Assembly: GCF_007991175.1 (NCBI RefSeq)
Contig: NZ_BJXV01000016.1
Coordinates: 25,673-89,672 of the forward strand
Direction of reading: 5' to 3'
DNA: 64,000 nucleotides
Origin: Halovibrio variabilis
GTDB lineage: Bacteria > Pseudomonadota > Gammaproteobacteria > Pseudomonadales > Halomonadaceae
How positions within the stretch are numbered: position 1 is the first letter of the stretch; every line of letters starts with the position of its first letter. Both the position numbers and the translations under genes were made by a program. The notes under the pieces are model-generated. The model had not been told where the DNA came from and did not search any database. It saw only the letters and a list, made by a program, of their open reading frames with translations. Below are positions 26,833-33,851 of the stretch, piece after piece.

Positions 26833-27456
26833 CTAGACATCCTGCCGCTGCCCAATACACAGCAGTGCCGTCGGCTCCAAGTCTGCGGGTAACCTCAGTG
26901 CTTGCTTCACCCTCAAATCATCAAACCCTGCTACCAGGACACAGCCGACTCCGAGCGCCGTACTCAAAAGATGGATGTTCTGCGCTAAAGCACCCACTTC
27001 CATATACACATAGCGAGCACCGCGTTCCCCCTGAGGTGGCTGACATTCAAAGTGCCGAACCGCCTCCCCAAGTTTCGCTGTGACGCCGATGACGATAGCC
27101 GCATCTTTCAACCATGGTTGATCGCCGATACCTAGCTCTAGCATGGTCCCTTCCGGGACACGATCACCGACAAGCTTCAGCGAATGACTGTCATCCATAT
27201 ACTCATAAATACCAGGCTCAAGCCCTGATACTCGTTGCACCGCGATTCGTAGATGGAGCGGGTATACCCCGCCGGCCGATGGAGTTGTTCTTTTTTGGTC
27301 TGGACCGGTGCTTCCCTGAGCCGACCAAAGCAACTGGGACAAGAGGCCTAATGGTAAAGGCGCCTTTGAGTAATGCCTTATACTGCGACGAGCCTCAATA
27401 CAGCCAACCAATGGTTCAGCGTTTTGCAATTCTGGTGCAGGTAACTCGAAGATCAT
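26833..27456 (-). CDS. SagB/ThcOx-type nitroreductase-fold dehydrogenase
   Basis: 207 aa FMN-dependent oxidoreductase. ARRSIRHYSKAPL is the FMN-binding start, TTPSAGGVYPLHLRI is the family core and VYMEVGALAQNIHL and GVGCVLVAGFDD complete the fold. Stand-alone SagB-like proteins act on azolines or other small molecules, but no cyclodehydratase partner is near. It directly follows (minus strand) the attC-like site at 27471-27531, so it is probably a cassette gene. Confidence 0.85.
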   Translation of the reverse strand: MIFELPAPELQNAEPLVGCIEARRSIRHYSKAPLPLGLLSQLLWSAQGSTGPDQKRTTPSAGGVYPLHLRIAVQRVSGLEPGIYEYMDDSHSLKLVGDRVPEGTMLELGIGDQPWLKDAAIVIGVTAKLGEAVRHFECQPPQGERGARYVYMEVGALAQNIHLLSTALGVGCVLVAGFDDLRVKQALRLPADLEPTALLCIGQRQDV

Positions 27457-27470
27457 GCATTGACTCCCTA

Positions 27471-27531
27471 TGCATAACGTAGAGCCAACCGGCGGGCCGT
27501 TAGGGACTTCCGCCTACCGCGGTTTGTTAGT
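27471..27531 (-). repeat. attC-like site 1
   Basis: On the minus strand it opens ACTAACAAA and ends ACGTTATGCA, i.e. R''- and R'-like ends, with CCGCGG/CCGG and GGCGG/CCGCC arms between. It starts one base after the LysE-like stop, the normal position of an attC relative to its cassette gene. Confidence 0.65.
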
Positions 27532-28149
27532 TCACTCACGACGAGCCAGCAAAAGGCCAATGCCAGCACTACCCAGTAGCCCCGAGCAAATCCGGTTGAA
27601 CACAAGACGCATCGAAGGTCGAGAAAACCAATGACGCAATACTTTCCCGACAAGTGCATACCCGGCTATCGCTATCCATTCAAGTACCAAAAACAGGATA
27701 CCTAGCACCAGGAACTGAAATCCGACAGAACCGGCAGGGTCGACAAACTGAGGCAGAAAAGCAGTGAAAATCAAAATAGCCTTAGGGTTTCCGGCCGCGA
27801 GAAGAAACTCTTGCCGCCCCAATTGGAGCAAGCTTCTCCCTCCAATTGCTTCATTTTCATTGTCAGAAGGATCTGCAGCCCACAATTGAAAGGCAATCCA
27901 AAGCAGATAAAAGCCTCCGACAACCTTTATGATGAGAAATAACTTTTCCGATGTGTAAAGCACGGTGGCAAGCCCCATCGCCGCAAGCGTAATCATGCCC
28001 ACGAAGGCAACCAGGCGACCGACACCGGCATAGCAAGCAGTTCTGACGCCGTACCGCTTCGCGTTAGCCATTGACAGCAGATTATTGGGCCCAGGCGCCA
28101 TGTTCAGAGCAAAGCACGCTGGTATGAACAACAAGATAGTCATTAGCGA
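27532..28149 (-). CDS. LysE-family amino-acid exporter
   Basis: About 205 aa with six predicted membrane helices. The N-terminal signature FALNMAPGPNNLLSMANAKRYG is typical of LysE/RhtB exporters. The frame opens at 28185, but GGAG eight bases before a GTG at 28149 makes that the likely start. It is flanked by attC-like sites 1 and 2, so it is one cassette. Such exporters are common integron-cassette cargo. Confidence 0.88.
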   Translation of the reverse strand, partial: SLMTILLFIPACFALNMAPGPNNLLSMANAKRYGVRTACYAGVGRLVAFVGMITLAAMGLATVLYTSEKLFLIIKVVGGFYLLWIAFQLWAADPSDNENEAIGGRSLLQLGRQEFLLAAGNPKAILIFTAFLPQFVDPAGSVGFQFLVLGILFLVLEWIAIAGYALVGKVLRHWFSRPSMRLVFNRICSGLLGSAGIGLLLARRE

Positions 28150-28167
28150 CACAGTTGGCTCTCCTTT

Positions 28168-28240
28168 TTTGAACGCCCGCAGCACCGGACAATTTGAAGC
28201 GCCAACGAAAAGTTGCTCCGAATGATGGCGCTTGTTAAAC
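28168..28240 (-). repeat. attC-like site 2
   Basis: On the minus strand it begins GTTTAACAAGCGCC and ends GGGCGTTCAAA. The left end matches RYYYAAC and the right end is a variant of GTTRRRY. Internal arms AAGCGCCA and TTGGCGCTT pair. It begins three bases after the SnoaL-like stop codon. Confidence 0.78.
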
Positions 28241-28243
28241 GGC

Positions 28244-28588
28244 TCAGGTCACTACGGTAGATTGGTGATGCAGCATTTGCCAGCGACCATCTTGCTTTAC
28301 CCACACAGAGCTTCGATAGGCTATTTCCCGAGGTGATTTTATCGACCGATACGTAACCAAAATGTGCTCATTTCCCAATGATTTGAACTTGAAATCACTG
28401 AGCTGATAGGTGGTTGTGCTCGGAGTATTGGCGCTGTCTAGCACGTCACTCTTACGGATCACCACTCCAGAGCTACCGAACTCAAGAAACTCATCTGAGA
28501 GTAACTCCTGCAGACGAGCAGCATCCTTGCGGGTGCCAGGATCAACCAACTCCATTTCTAAAGATTCAATTTCTCGGAAAATGTCCAT
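28244..28588 (-). CDS. SnoaL/NTF2-like protein (DUF4440 type)
   Basis: About 114 aa cone-fold protein. RKDAARLQELLSDEFLEFGSSG is the typical DUF4440 start and SSVWVKQDGRWQMLHHQST the typical end. Members bind or convert small ligands, or are found as orphan cassette genes; the function here is unknown. The ATG at 28588 is preferred over one four codons upstream. attC-like site 2 follows directly. Confidence 0.82.
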   Translation of the reverse strand: MDIFREIESLEMELVDPGTRKDAARLQELLSDEFLEFGSSGVVIRKSDVLDSANTPSTTTYQLSDFKFKSLGNEHILVTYRSIKSPREIAYRSSVWVKQDGRWQMLHHQSTVVT

Positions 28589-28676
28589 TGCTGATTCCAT
28601 TTAACTTTTATTAGCTCGACGAGGATAATAGCCATACAGGCCGTTTGATCAAAGTGCAAACGACCCAAGTCATTAT

Positions 28677-28892
28677 TTATGGTTTGTAGCGTGTCGGGGC
28701 AATAACAAACCTCAGCAGCCCGTTGCCGAGCGTTAACAAGACCGCAAAGCCGAGCACCGAAACAGCTTGCCGCGCGTCCGGGCCACCCACCAGCGTGTAA
28801 ACAGCGATAAAAGTTCCCTTGCCAAGGACAAGGAAAATAGCGCGAGGGGTTCTGGCGATACCGGTTTTCAGGTAGTCATTGCTTACAAGCAT
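28677..28892 (-). CDS. Small predicted membrane protein
   Basis: 71 aa with two hydrophobic segments (AIFLVLGKGTFIAVYTLVGG and VLGFAVLLTLGNGLLRFVI). No family recognised. It begins 19 bp after the stop of RNase Z fragment 2 on the same strand and has no attC-like site right after it. Coding status is uncertain. Confidence 0.45.
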   Translation of the reverse strand: MLVSNDYLKTGIARTPRAIFLVLGKGTFIAVYTLVGGPDARQAVSVLGFAVLLTLGNGLLRFVIAPTRYKP

Positions 28893-28910
28893 GGCCGAAA
28901 TACAAACTGA

Positions 28911-29165
28911 CTACTCGCCTGCCAGTTCAGAAAAGTGGCCTGCTTTATCCAGGGTGTATTCGCCAAAATCCCGCGCCAAATAAAGCGAGCCGGAATAGAC
29001 GCTCAGGGCTTCTTTGCGAATGTCCTCAATGGAAGGCAACGCATGGGGGTTGGGCTGGTAACGGGGGCTGAAGTGCGTCAACACCAAGTTGGGGAGCGCT
29101 ACCGATTCGGCAAACGTGGCGACCTGTCTGGCATAGCTATGCCCCACCTCACCGGCCTTTATGGC
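28911..29165 (-). pseudogene. C-terminal RNase Z fragment (fragment 2)
   Basis: The minus strand encodes about 80 residues matching the end of the intact RNase Z: GHSYARQVATFAESV, LVLTHFSPRYQ, SIEDIRKEALSVYSGSLYLARDF, then a matching stop. The catalytic N-terminal MBL fold is missing. Homology starts at the KAGxxGHS codons, the same point where fragment 1 stops. A GTG or ATG inside could be translated, but the product would lack the active site. Confidence 0.88.
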
Positions 29166-29189
29166 TTTCCTTGCTATATAAAAAAGACA

Positions 29190-29609
29190 TTAATTGCAAT
29201 TAATAATGTATTCCAGTTGTTCTGCTGTTTCGCCTGTAATGCGTCTATTGTGAACGTACCGCGTGCCATGGCCCTCAAGCTCAATTGTCACCATGTAGTA
29301 ACGATTACAGCCAGAGCGGTGCTCCACTACGGGGCCAATATCCAGCACCTTGTAATGTAAGTCTTTCTCATATGCAGACGTGCAACCTCCATCCTCTAAA
29401 GCAATATTGAAGGCGTCCATCTCTTCCTGAGTTGCATCCATGAATCTCTTTCTGAGAGTCTCATAAAGCCCAACGGTGTTACACATGCGCCCAGCGTTGG
29501 ACACTACTCCTTCATCGCCTATTTCCAGAGACATATTCGGCTGAGGCGGCCCTGGATCAATACATCCAGACAGTAGCAAAGCCGTGGCTATGCCCATCAT
29601 TTGCCTCAT
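29190..29609 (-). CDS. Putative lipoprotein of unknown function
   Basis: About 139 aa. The signal MGIATALLLSGC ends in a good lipobox, followed by four further cysteines that could form disulfides in the periplasm. AGGGG lies about six bases before the ATG at 29609, which is preferred over the ATG two codons earlier. No family recognised. A GTTAGGT motif lies upstream on the minus strand at 29632-29638, which could be a cassette boundary. Confidence 0.68.
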   Translation of the reverse strand: MRQMMGIATALLLSGCIDPGPPQPNMSLEIGDEGVVSNAGRMCNTVGLYETLRKRFMDATQEEMDAFNIALEDGGCTSAYEKDLHYKVLDIGPVVEHRSGCNRYYMVTIELEGHGTRYVHNRRITGETAEQLEYIINCN

Positions 29610-29615
29610 CGCCAT

Positions 29616-29957
29616 CCCCTAAGAATATTTTACCTAACGTATCATAAGGGTCAGGAATGGAACACGCAATTTGAATAGTTCAGAGCAGGCTGGAAGCAGC
29701 TATGTTCATCTACCTGGGGGTGACGTCGGGATCATCACATACGTTCTCGAGCTTCGATAGCTCAACTTTTCGCCCGTTGGGCAGATACAAGTTAGTTATA
29801 CTGGATCAAAATGAAACGTGCTGGCTGGCGTCGTCTCTCGCTAGCCTTTATCCGGCAGGGTCTGGTGGCGCTTGCCGTATTTGTCTTTCTGGCCGGTGCG
29901 ACGTCACCCCTTTTTCAGTAGCCGCATTTTCGGAAGGATGGTCGAAAAACGGCCCAC
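29616..29957. other. 342-bp gap with a 194-bp inverted-repeat element and a possible 36-aa ORF
   Basis: No sizeable gene is convincing here. A perfect 12-bp inverted repeat (GGGGTGACGTCG at 29717-29728, complement at 29899-29910) encloses most of the gap. On the plus strand an ATG at 29811 opens a 36-codon frame with a basic start (KRAGWRR) and one hydrophobic helix (GLVALAVFVFLAGA), ending inside the right repeat. Confidence 0.4.
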
Positions 29958-30920
29958 CTATTCGCCCGCCACTTCAGATAAGTGACCCGACTTGCTCAGG
30001 GTGAATTCGAGAAAATCCCGCGCTAAATAAAGCGAGCCGGAATAGACGCGCAAGGCCTCTTGACGGATGTCCTCAATGGATGGCGAGGCAAGGGGGTGGA
30101 ACTGGTAACGAGGACTGAAGTGCGTCAGCACCAGATTGGAGAGCTTTACCGATTCGGCAAACGTGGCGACCTGACCGGCGTAGCTATGCCCGAAGTCACC
30201 CGCCTTTTCGGCCATGGCTTCAGTGTAAGTCGCTTCATGCACCAGTACCTGCGCCTCGGCGCATGCTTCCGACAACAAGTCGGGCTGGTCATTATCTCCG
30301 GCGATCACCACCTTTCTTGGCTTGTGTTTGAAGATCAGGAAATCACGGCTTTTTAACCACTCGCCCGCAAATTCAATATCCATCCCTTGCTTCAACTGCC
30401 CCCACAAAGGCCCTCTGGGAATCCCCTTTTGTATCAGCTTATCCACGTCCAGAGAAGCGTCCACCTTTCTCTCCGTGAATCCATAAGCATAGGACGTCGC
30501 CCGGTGTGAAAGCCTGTGGGTAGCAACCGAGATGCGCTCAAACTCGACGCTTGGCAGATCATCAGAATCGACAAATTCCAAGGCGAAGGGTAACGATAGC
30601 TGGGTGGCCTCAAAGGTGGCGTCCAGCCATGCCTTGATGCCCGCTGGCGCCACAATGGTCAGCGGCAGTGTTCGGCCATTCATCGCCGCACTCGCCAGTA
30701 GGCCCGGCAGCCCATAGCAGTGGTCGCCGTGCACATGGGTAATCAATATGGCTTTCAATGCATTCAGTGACAGCTTGGTGTTCAAGACCTGATGCTGAGT
30801 GCCCTCACCACAATCTATCAGATACCACCCCTTCCCTTTGCTCTCGCGCAACGCGACCCCGGCGACGTTTCTGCTTTTGGTGGGGACACCGGCGGAAGTG
30901 CCGAGGAAGAGTAAGTTCAT
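29958..30920 (-). CDS. rnz: RNase Z-like metallo-beta-lactamase-fold nuclease
   Basis: 320 aa. The phosphodiesterase motifs are intact: LIDCGEGTQHQ, THVHGDHCYGLPGL (HxHxDH), HRLSHRATSYAYGF, VIAGDNDQP, LVHEATYT and LVLTHFSPRY. RNase Z removes 3' trailers from tRNA precursors. Two partial copies (26200-26268 and 28911-29165) lie downstream on the same strand. Whether this is the only rnz in the genome or an accessory copy cannot be decided from the window. Confidence 0.9.
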   Translation of the reverse strand: MNLLFLGTSAGVPTKSRNVAGVALRESKGKGWYLIDCGEGTQHQVLNTKLSLNALKAILITHVHGDHCYGLPGLLASAAMNGRTLPLTIVAPAGIKAWLDATFEATQLSLPFALEFVDSDDLPSVEFERISVATHRLSHRATSYAYGFTERKVDASLDVDKLIQKGIPRGPLWGQLKQGMDIEFAGEWLKSRDFLIFKHKPRKVVIAGDNDQPDLLSEACAEAQVLVHEATYTEAMAEKAGDFGHSYAGQVATFAESVKLSNLVLTHFSPRYQFHPLASPSIEDIRQEALRVYSGSLYLARDFLEFTLSKSGHLSEVAGE

Positions 30921-30961
30921 AGCTTGTTGGTGATCTCTCTAGAGTTCAGGAGTAGCTTTCG

Positions 30962-31255
30962 TTAAGCGGCTTCAAAATCCAAAGGGTGAAGATCGTCCAA
31001 ATTAAGTGTGCCGCGAGCCATCCATAGGTCATACATATCCTGCATTGCCAGCCAGCTTTCTGGGGTGCGCCCGAGAACCTTCGACAGACGTAAAGACATT
31101 TCAGGGCTGATACCGCTATTCCCTTTGAGCAATCGTGACAGCGTAGAGGGCGAGACGCCTAAACTGGAAGCCAATTGGCGAGAACTGATACCAAAAGGCT
31201 CCAAGTATACCTCCCGAATGAATTCACCAGGATGCGGCGGGTTATGCATCGTCAT
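30962..31255 (-). CDS. higA: HigA-type XRE antitoxin, copy 2
   Basis: 97 aa, opening [19 protein letters not shown] with the [23 protein letters not shown]. Its start ATG shares one base with the higB stop (ATGA), the toxin-first HigBA order. It binds and neutralises HigB and should repress the operon. Near-identical to copy 1 at 24428-24721. Confidence 0.93.
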   Translation of the reverse strand: MTMHNPPHPGEFIREVYLEPFGISSRQLASSLGVSPSTLSRLLKGNSGISPEMSLRLSKVLGRTPESWLAMQDMYDLWMARGTLNLDDLHPLDFEAA

Positions 31256-31533
31256 CAGTGATAATCCTCATAATCAAGAATGTAAGCGTTGCCGTCCCGA
31301 AATTCGAACGTCATGCGCCAATTTCCGTTAACCCGAATCGACCACCGTCCTTTGTCTTTACCCTTCAAGGGATCAAGCCGAAAACCGGGTATGTCCATGT
31401 CTTCCACCGACGAGGCGGTATCCAGAGCAGCTAGCTGCATACGCAGCTTCCCGGCGTGATCAGGCTGTATGCCCGCCGTGCTACCGGTGGCGTAGAACCG
31501 CTTCAGTCCTTTGTGGCGGAATGATTTGATCAT
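31255..31533 (-). CDS. higB: HigB-type RelE-fold toxin
   Basis: 92 aa ribosome-dependent mRNase. The family reads [16 protein letters not shown], then [39 protein letters not shown] and ILDYEDYH, all typical of HigB/RelE. It is complete, unlike the truncated copy near 24.7 kb. Toxin and antitoxin genes overlap, so they are translated together. Confidence 0.92.
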   Translation of the reverse strand: MIKSFRHKGLKRFYATGSTAGIQPDHAGKLRMQLAALDTASSVEDMDIPGFRLDPLKGKDKGRWSIRVNGNWRMTFEFRDGNAYILDYEDYH

Positions 31534-31606
31534 GAGGACATTATAGCGCGTTGCGCATCACGCACCAATAAAGTTGATTATTTTATAACCATGGAGAGGG
31601 GTAGGG

Positions 31607-32047
31607 TCATTGATCCCGAGCCTTACTAATAAAATCCTCTAGCAGAGCGTTTGCACGCTCAACATCCCGTTCGTAAATGAATAGGTGATCAAACACGGCA
31701 CCGCACTGGGGGCCTGCCTTGATCCCTTCATTATTTAGCAATTCTAAAACAGGACGAAGGAATCCGATGACGTCGAAGGGAAGGTCTCCATCCGTTGAAA
31801 CGACACGGAACGAACCGAAGTAATCCCTGACAGGGACTTCGGATTTCAAGCGTTCAAATGCTATTTACTCGACTATCGCCGACACACCCGCTTGGTCGCG
31901 AATCAAACAGCTATAGCGGCCATCACATTCGACAAACACGCTAGCAGCATCAGCGGCGGATACATCTCCTAGCTCTAACATCCAGTACCGTTCAGGCCAG
32001 ATTTTCAACTTCATATTCGCCCATACTGCAATCGGATCAATAGACAT
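31607..32047 (-). pseudogene. ACT-domain (ACT_7-like) protein gene broken by an in-frame TAA
   Basis: The first part (start 32047) reads MSIDPIAVWANMKLKIWP then ECDGRYSCLIRDQ and stops at TAA (31865-31867). The same frame continues without another stop for over 80 codons with VRDYFGSFRVVSTDGDLPFD, FLRPVLELLNNEGI and HLFIYERDVERANALLEDF. Together they match the two-part layout of small bacterial ACT-domain proteins. A single nonsense change probably split one gene of about 146 codons. It could instead be two genes, with a TTG start for the second. Confidence 0.6.
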
Positions 32048-32071
32048 CCAATCCTCCTATTAGATGGCTAC

Positions 32072-32148
32072 CCCATGCCTGCAGCATGCGCGCCCATGAA
32101 ATGGAGCCGAGGGTGAAATGTAAAGGGCGTCGCCGGAAACACTGCTTG
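32072..32148 (-). repeat. Decayed attC-like site
   Basis: On the minus strand, CGGCGACGCC, TCGGCTCCATT and GCGCATGCTGC align with the corresponding parts of attC-like site 3 (CGGCGACGCC, TTCGCCTCCATT, GCGCGTGCTGC). The outer R'' and R' core triplets are lost. It lies before the broken ACT gene. Confidence 0.5.
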
Positions 32149-32243
32149 ATCAGTTCAAAATCGAAGCTAACAAGCGGGTGCCCTACCAATCGCTGATCAA
32201 GGCTTGGCTTGCGGATGATGTGAACGCCAACCGTCGCACCTGA
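32136..32243 (+). pseudogene. C-terminal remnant of a BrnA/CopG-type antitoxin (plus strand)
   Basis: The plus strand reads LLDQFKIEANKRVPYQSLIKAWLADD and stops at 32243 (quoted discontinuously: LLDQFKIEAN, then VPYQSLIKAWL). This is the end of an RHH antitoxin related to that at 23796-24068 (GIPYQTLVASIL). No start or upstream domain remains. Its orientation opposes all surrounding genes. Confidence 0.55.
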
Positions 32244-32313
32244 GGCAGCGCACAGGTGGCCTTGAGGCATCGAAGCGGAGACAAGAGCGTCCAAGTGCCG
32301 CGTTGGGTTAAAT
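32219..32313 (-). repeat. attC-like site 9, after the RelE/ParE cassette
   Basis: On the minus strand it starts ATTTAACCCAACGCGGCAC and ends GTGCGACGGTTGGCGTTCACA. The two ends pair imperfectly over about 20 bp, with extra unpaired bases as in attC stems. It begins three bases after the toxin stop codon. It overlaps the tail of the plus-strand antitoxin remnant. Confidence 0.6.
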
Positions 32314-32315
32314 TG

Positions 32316-32597
32316 CTATCGCTCACCCTCAAGGCCATGCCAAACCCGGAGAATAATGATGGCACTGGTATGAAGCGAATATCGAACGACGTATTTTCCG
32401 AAAACCATATCTCGAATAGAGTCAGGCACCGGTGCCATTTCAACTGGCGTGCCCATGTTGGGGAAGTCTGGCAGCAATTCGATTTTACCAACCAGGTCTG
32501 AAGCTATCCTGGCTGCCGCCGTCGGATTATGCACCGCAATAAAATCCCGGAGACGTATCAAATCATCAATGGCTTCGTCCGTGTAAACCAGTTTCAC
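32316..32597 (-). CDS. RelE/ParE-family toxin
   Basis: 93 aa. The start KLVYTDEAIDDLIRLRDFIA, then ARIASDLVGKIELLPDFPNMG and the C-terminal strands VVRYSLHTSAIIILRVWHG are typical of ParE/RelE proteins. It overlaps the antitoxin by 4 bp. It may poison gyrase (ParE) or cleave mRNA (RelE); the sequence alone does not decide. The pair forms one cassette ended by attC-like site 9. Confidence 0.88.
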   Translation of the reverse strand: MKLVYTDEAIDDLIRLRDFIAVHNPTAAARIASDLVGKIELLPDFPNMGTPVEMAPVPDSIRDMVFGKYVVRYSLHTSAIIILRVWHGLEGER

Positions 32598-32866
32598 TTA
32601 CCTGACCCCGGCGCATCCTGCTCGTTTTCAGTTCCCCAGCTTTTAAGCCAGCTGTGAACCTCGCTGGCATCAACAACCTTGCCCTGGGCAGCAGACTCCA
32701 TTGCCTCTAATGTTTGCTTCCACCGCTCTTGCTCGAGCTGCTGCTTTTCTATGTATTCCGCAAGTGCCTGGTTAATCACCCAGCCTTTGCTCCTGTGCAG
32801 CCTGCTGGCGATGGCTTCCAGATGCTGCTCAACGTCTGCTTGAAGGCGAACTGTGGTGACACTCAT
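32594..32866 (-). CDS. RHH antitoxin of the RelE/ParE pair
   Basis: 90 aa. The N-terminus VTTVRLQADVEQHLEAIASR with SKGWVINQALAEYIEK is a ribbon-helix-helix DNA-binding domain, and the acidic C-terminal tail wraps the toxin. First gene of the pair, starting about 70 bp after attC-like site 3, leaving room for its own promoter, as TA cassettes usually have. Confidence 0.88.
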   Translation of the reverse strand: MSVTTVRLQADVEQHLEAIASRLHRSKGWVINQALAEYIEKQQLEQERWKQTLEAMESAAQGKVVDASEVHSWLKSWGTENEQDAPGSGK

Positions 32867-32932
32867 GGCTATATCCCCGAATTTGGCGACTACAACGTAT
32901 TACAGCATAGTCTGTGAGAGAGCAGCAAAAAA

Positions 32933-33016
32933 TTTTAACGCCCGCAGCACGCGCGGCTTTGGAATGGAGGCGAAGCCGCAATGGAAAAGGCGTCGCCGTG
33001 CCTGGCCTGGTTATAT
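32933..33016 (-). repeat. attC-like site 3
   Basis: On the minus strand it starts ATATAACCAGGCCAGGCACGG and ends GTGCTGCGGGCGTTAAAA (each quoted end under 21 bases). The arms pair with small bulges around a loop rich in GGCTTCGCC. The R''-like end supplies the TAA stop codon of the upstream (minus-strand) gene, a common cassette feature. Confidence 0.82.
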
Positions 33017-33775
33017 CCAGCCTGAATTCGATCGCTTTGTAGCCAACGTTGCAAAGCGACTGGCTAAACCCTCTTCTAAACTCTCCAAGCCTTCACCATT
33101 GTTCAAATATTTGGCAAAACGATGGTGCCTTAAGTCGAAAGGTACATCCTGCTCTGATTGAGTAATTGGCACCACATGCTTTCCCAACGTGTGTGCGATA
33201 CCCGCTTCGTAAAATACGTTCGGATTCTTGCCTGTGAAATCACATACCACGATGTAAGACTTGAAAATGAGTGAAAACACATCTTGGATTACGGTCGAAT
33301 GATCCCAAATGTTATCCGCTCTTTGGCACTCGAAACCTGCTTGTTGGGCAGCCGATACAATAGCGTTATAGACTCCGGCCATTGACGCGTCGAACGGCAT
33401 CATGACGGAGATCAGGTTTGTATCAACAGGATCGCTGGGAACATTGAAGATGGTCGGAGAGAAAACTATTTTTCGGCCTTGCGCTACCTCACTAGAAACG
33501 TTCTCCCCAGCATTGCCGCATGTTTTGTGAATATATTTCACGACAGTATCAAGATTCTCGTCTTCTTGACCTATCATCCTTCGCAGAAAGGTCAATGCCA
33601 AGCCGTCATAATCAGGATCGCCAAAAGAGAGGCTCCGTAGCAATCGAGGGTGTCTCTCGACCTCATCAATCATATTTGTGAGGGCACCAAGCTCGCGCCA
33701 ATTTGACGAATCGAAATCTTGGACAATAGCGTCCTTGAGCTGAATCAAATCTTGTCCAGAGATACGCGAGGGCAT
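33011..33775 (-). CDS. Putative defence protein: EAD-like domain plus TIR/NDT-like domain
   Basis: 254 aa, two parts. Residues 1-80 are helical (GQDLIQLKDAIVQDF, GLALTFLRRMIG) and resemble the effector-associated helical domains that precede antiviral effectors. Residues 120-240 hold a Rossmann-like domain with VMMPFDASMAGVYNAI, IVVCDFTGKNPNVFYEAGIAH and VVPITQS, like TIR-like or nucleoside-deoxyribosyltransferase-like NAD-processing domains; the Glu in FYEAG is the likely catalytic residue. AT-rich relative to core genes. The gene is followed at its stop by attC-like site 3. Confidence 0.68.
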   Translation of the reverse strand: MPSRISGQDLIQLKDAIVQDFDSSNWRELGALTNMIDEVERHPRLLRSLSFGDPDYDGLALTFLRRMIGQEDENLDTVVKYIHKTCGNAGENVSSEVAQGRKIVFSPTIFNVPSDPVDTNLISVMMPFDASMAGVYNAIVSAAQQAGFECQRADNIWDHSTVIQDVFSLIFKSYIVVCDFTGKNPNVFYEAGIAHTLGKHVVPITQSEQDVPFDLRHHRFAKYLNNGEGLESLEEGLASRFATLATKRSNSGWI

Positions 33776-33791
33776 TCGAAAATCTCCTTAG

Positions 33792-33851
33792 ATATAACGC
33801 TTGCAGCAGGGTTGCGCCGTCAGAAGCGTCCCTTGCCTGCACTGGTTATGG
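33792..33851 (-). repeat. attC-like site 4
   Basis: On the minus strand it starts CCATAACCAGTGCAGGCAAGG and ends CCCTGCTGCAAGCGTTATAT (ends quoted separately). It is short, about 60 bp. The R''-like TAAC contains the stop codon of the 190-aa ORF. Confidence 0.8.

Noticed and set aside
29632..29794. Possible long (about 163 bp) attC-like site between CTAACGTATC and GATACAAGTTAG
   Set aside because: Outer ends pair, but the interior is long and it overlaps the 194-bp inverted-repeat element; too uncertain to list as a site.
29702..30004. 100-codon plus-strand ORF
   Set aside because: Ser/Pro-rich product spanning the inverted-repeat element and the rnz 3' end; no ribosome site.
32037..32294. 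85-codon minus-strand ORF
   Set aside because: Covers the decayed attC, antitoxin remnant and attC-like site 9; its protein has no family features and reads through palindromic DNA.
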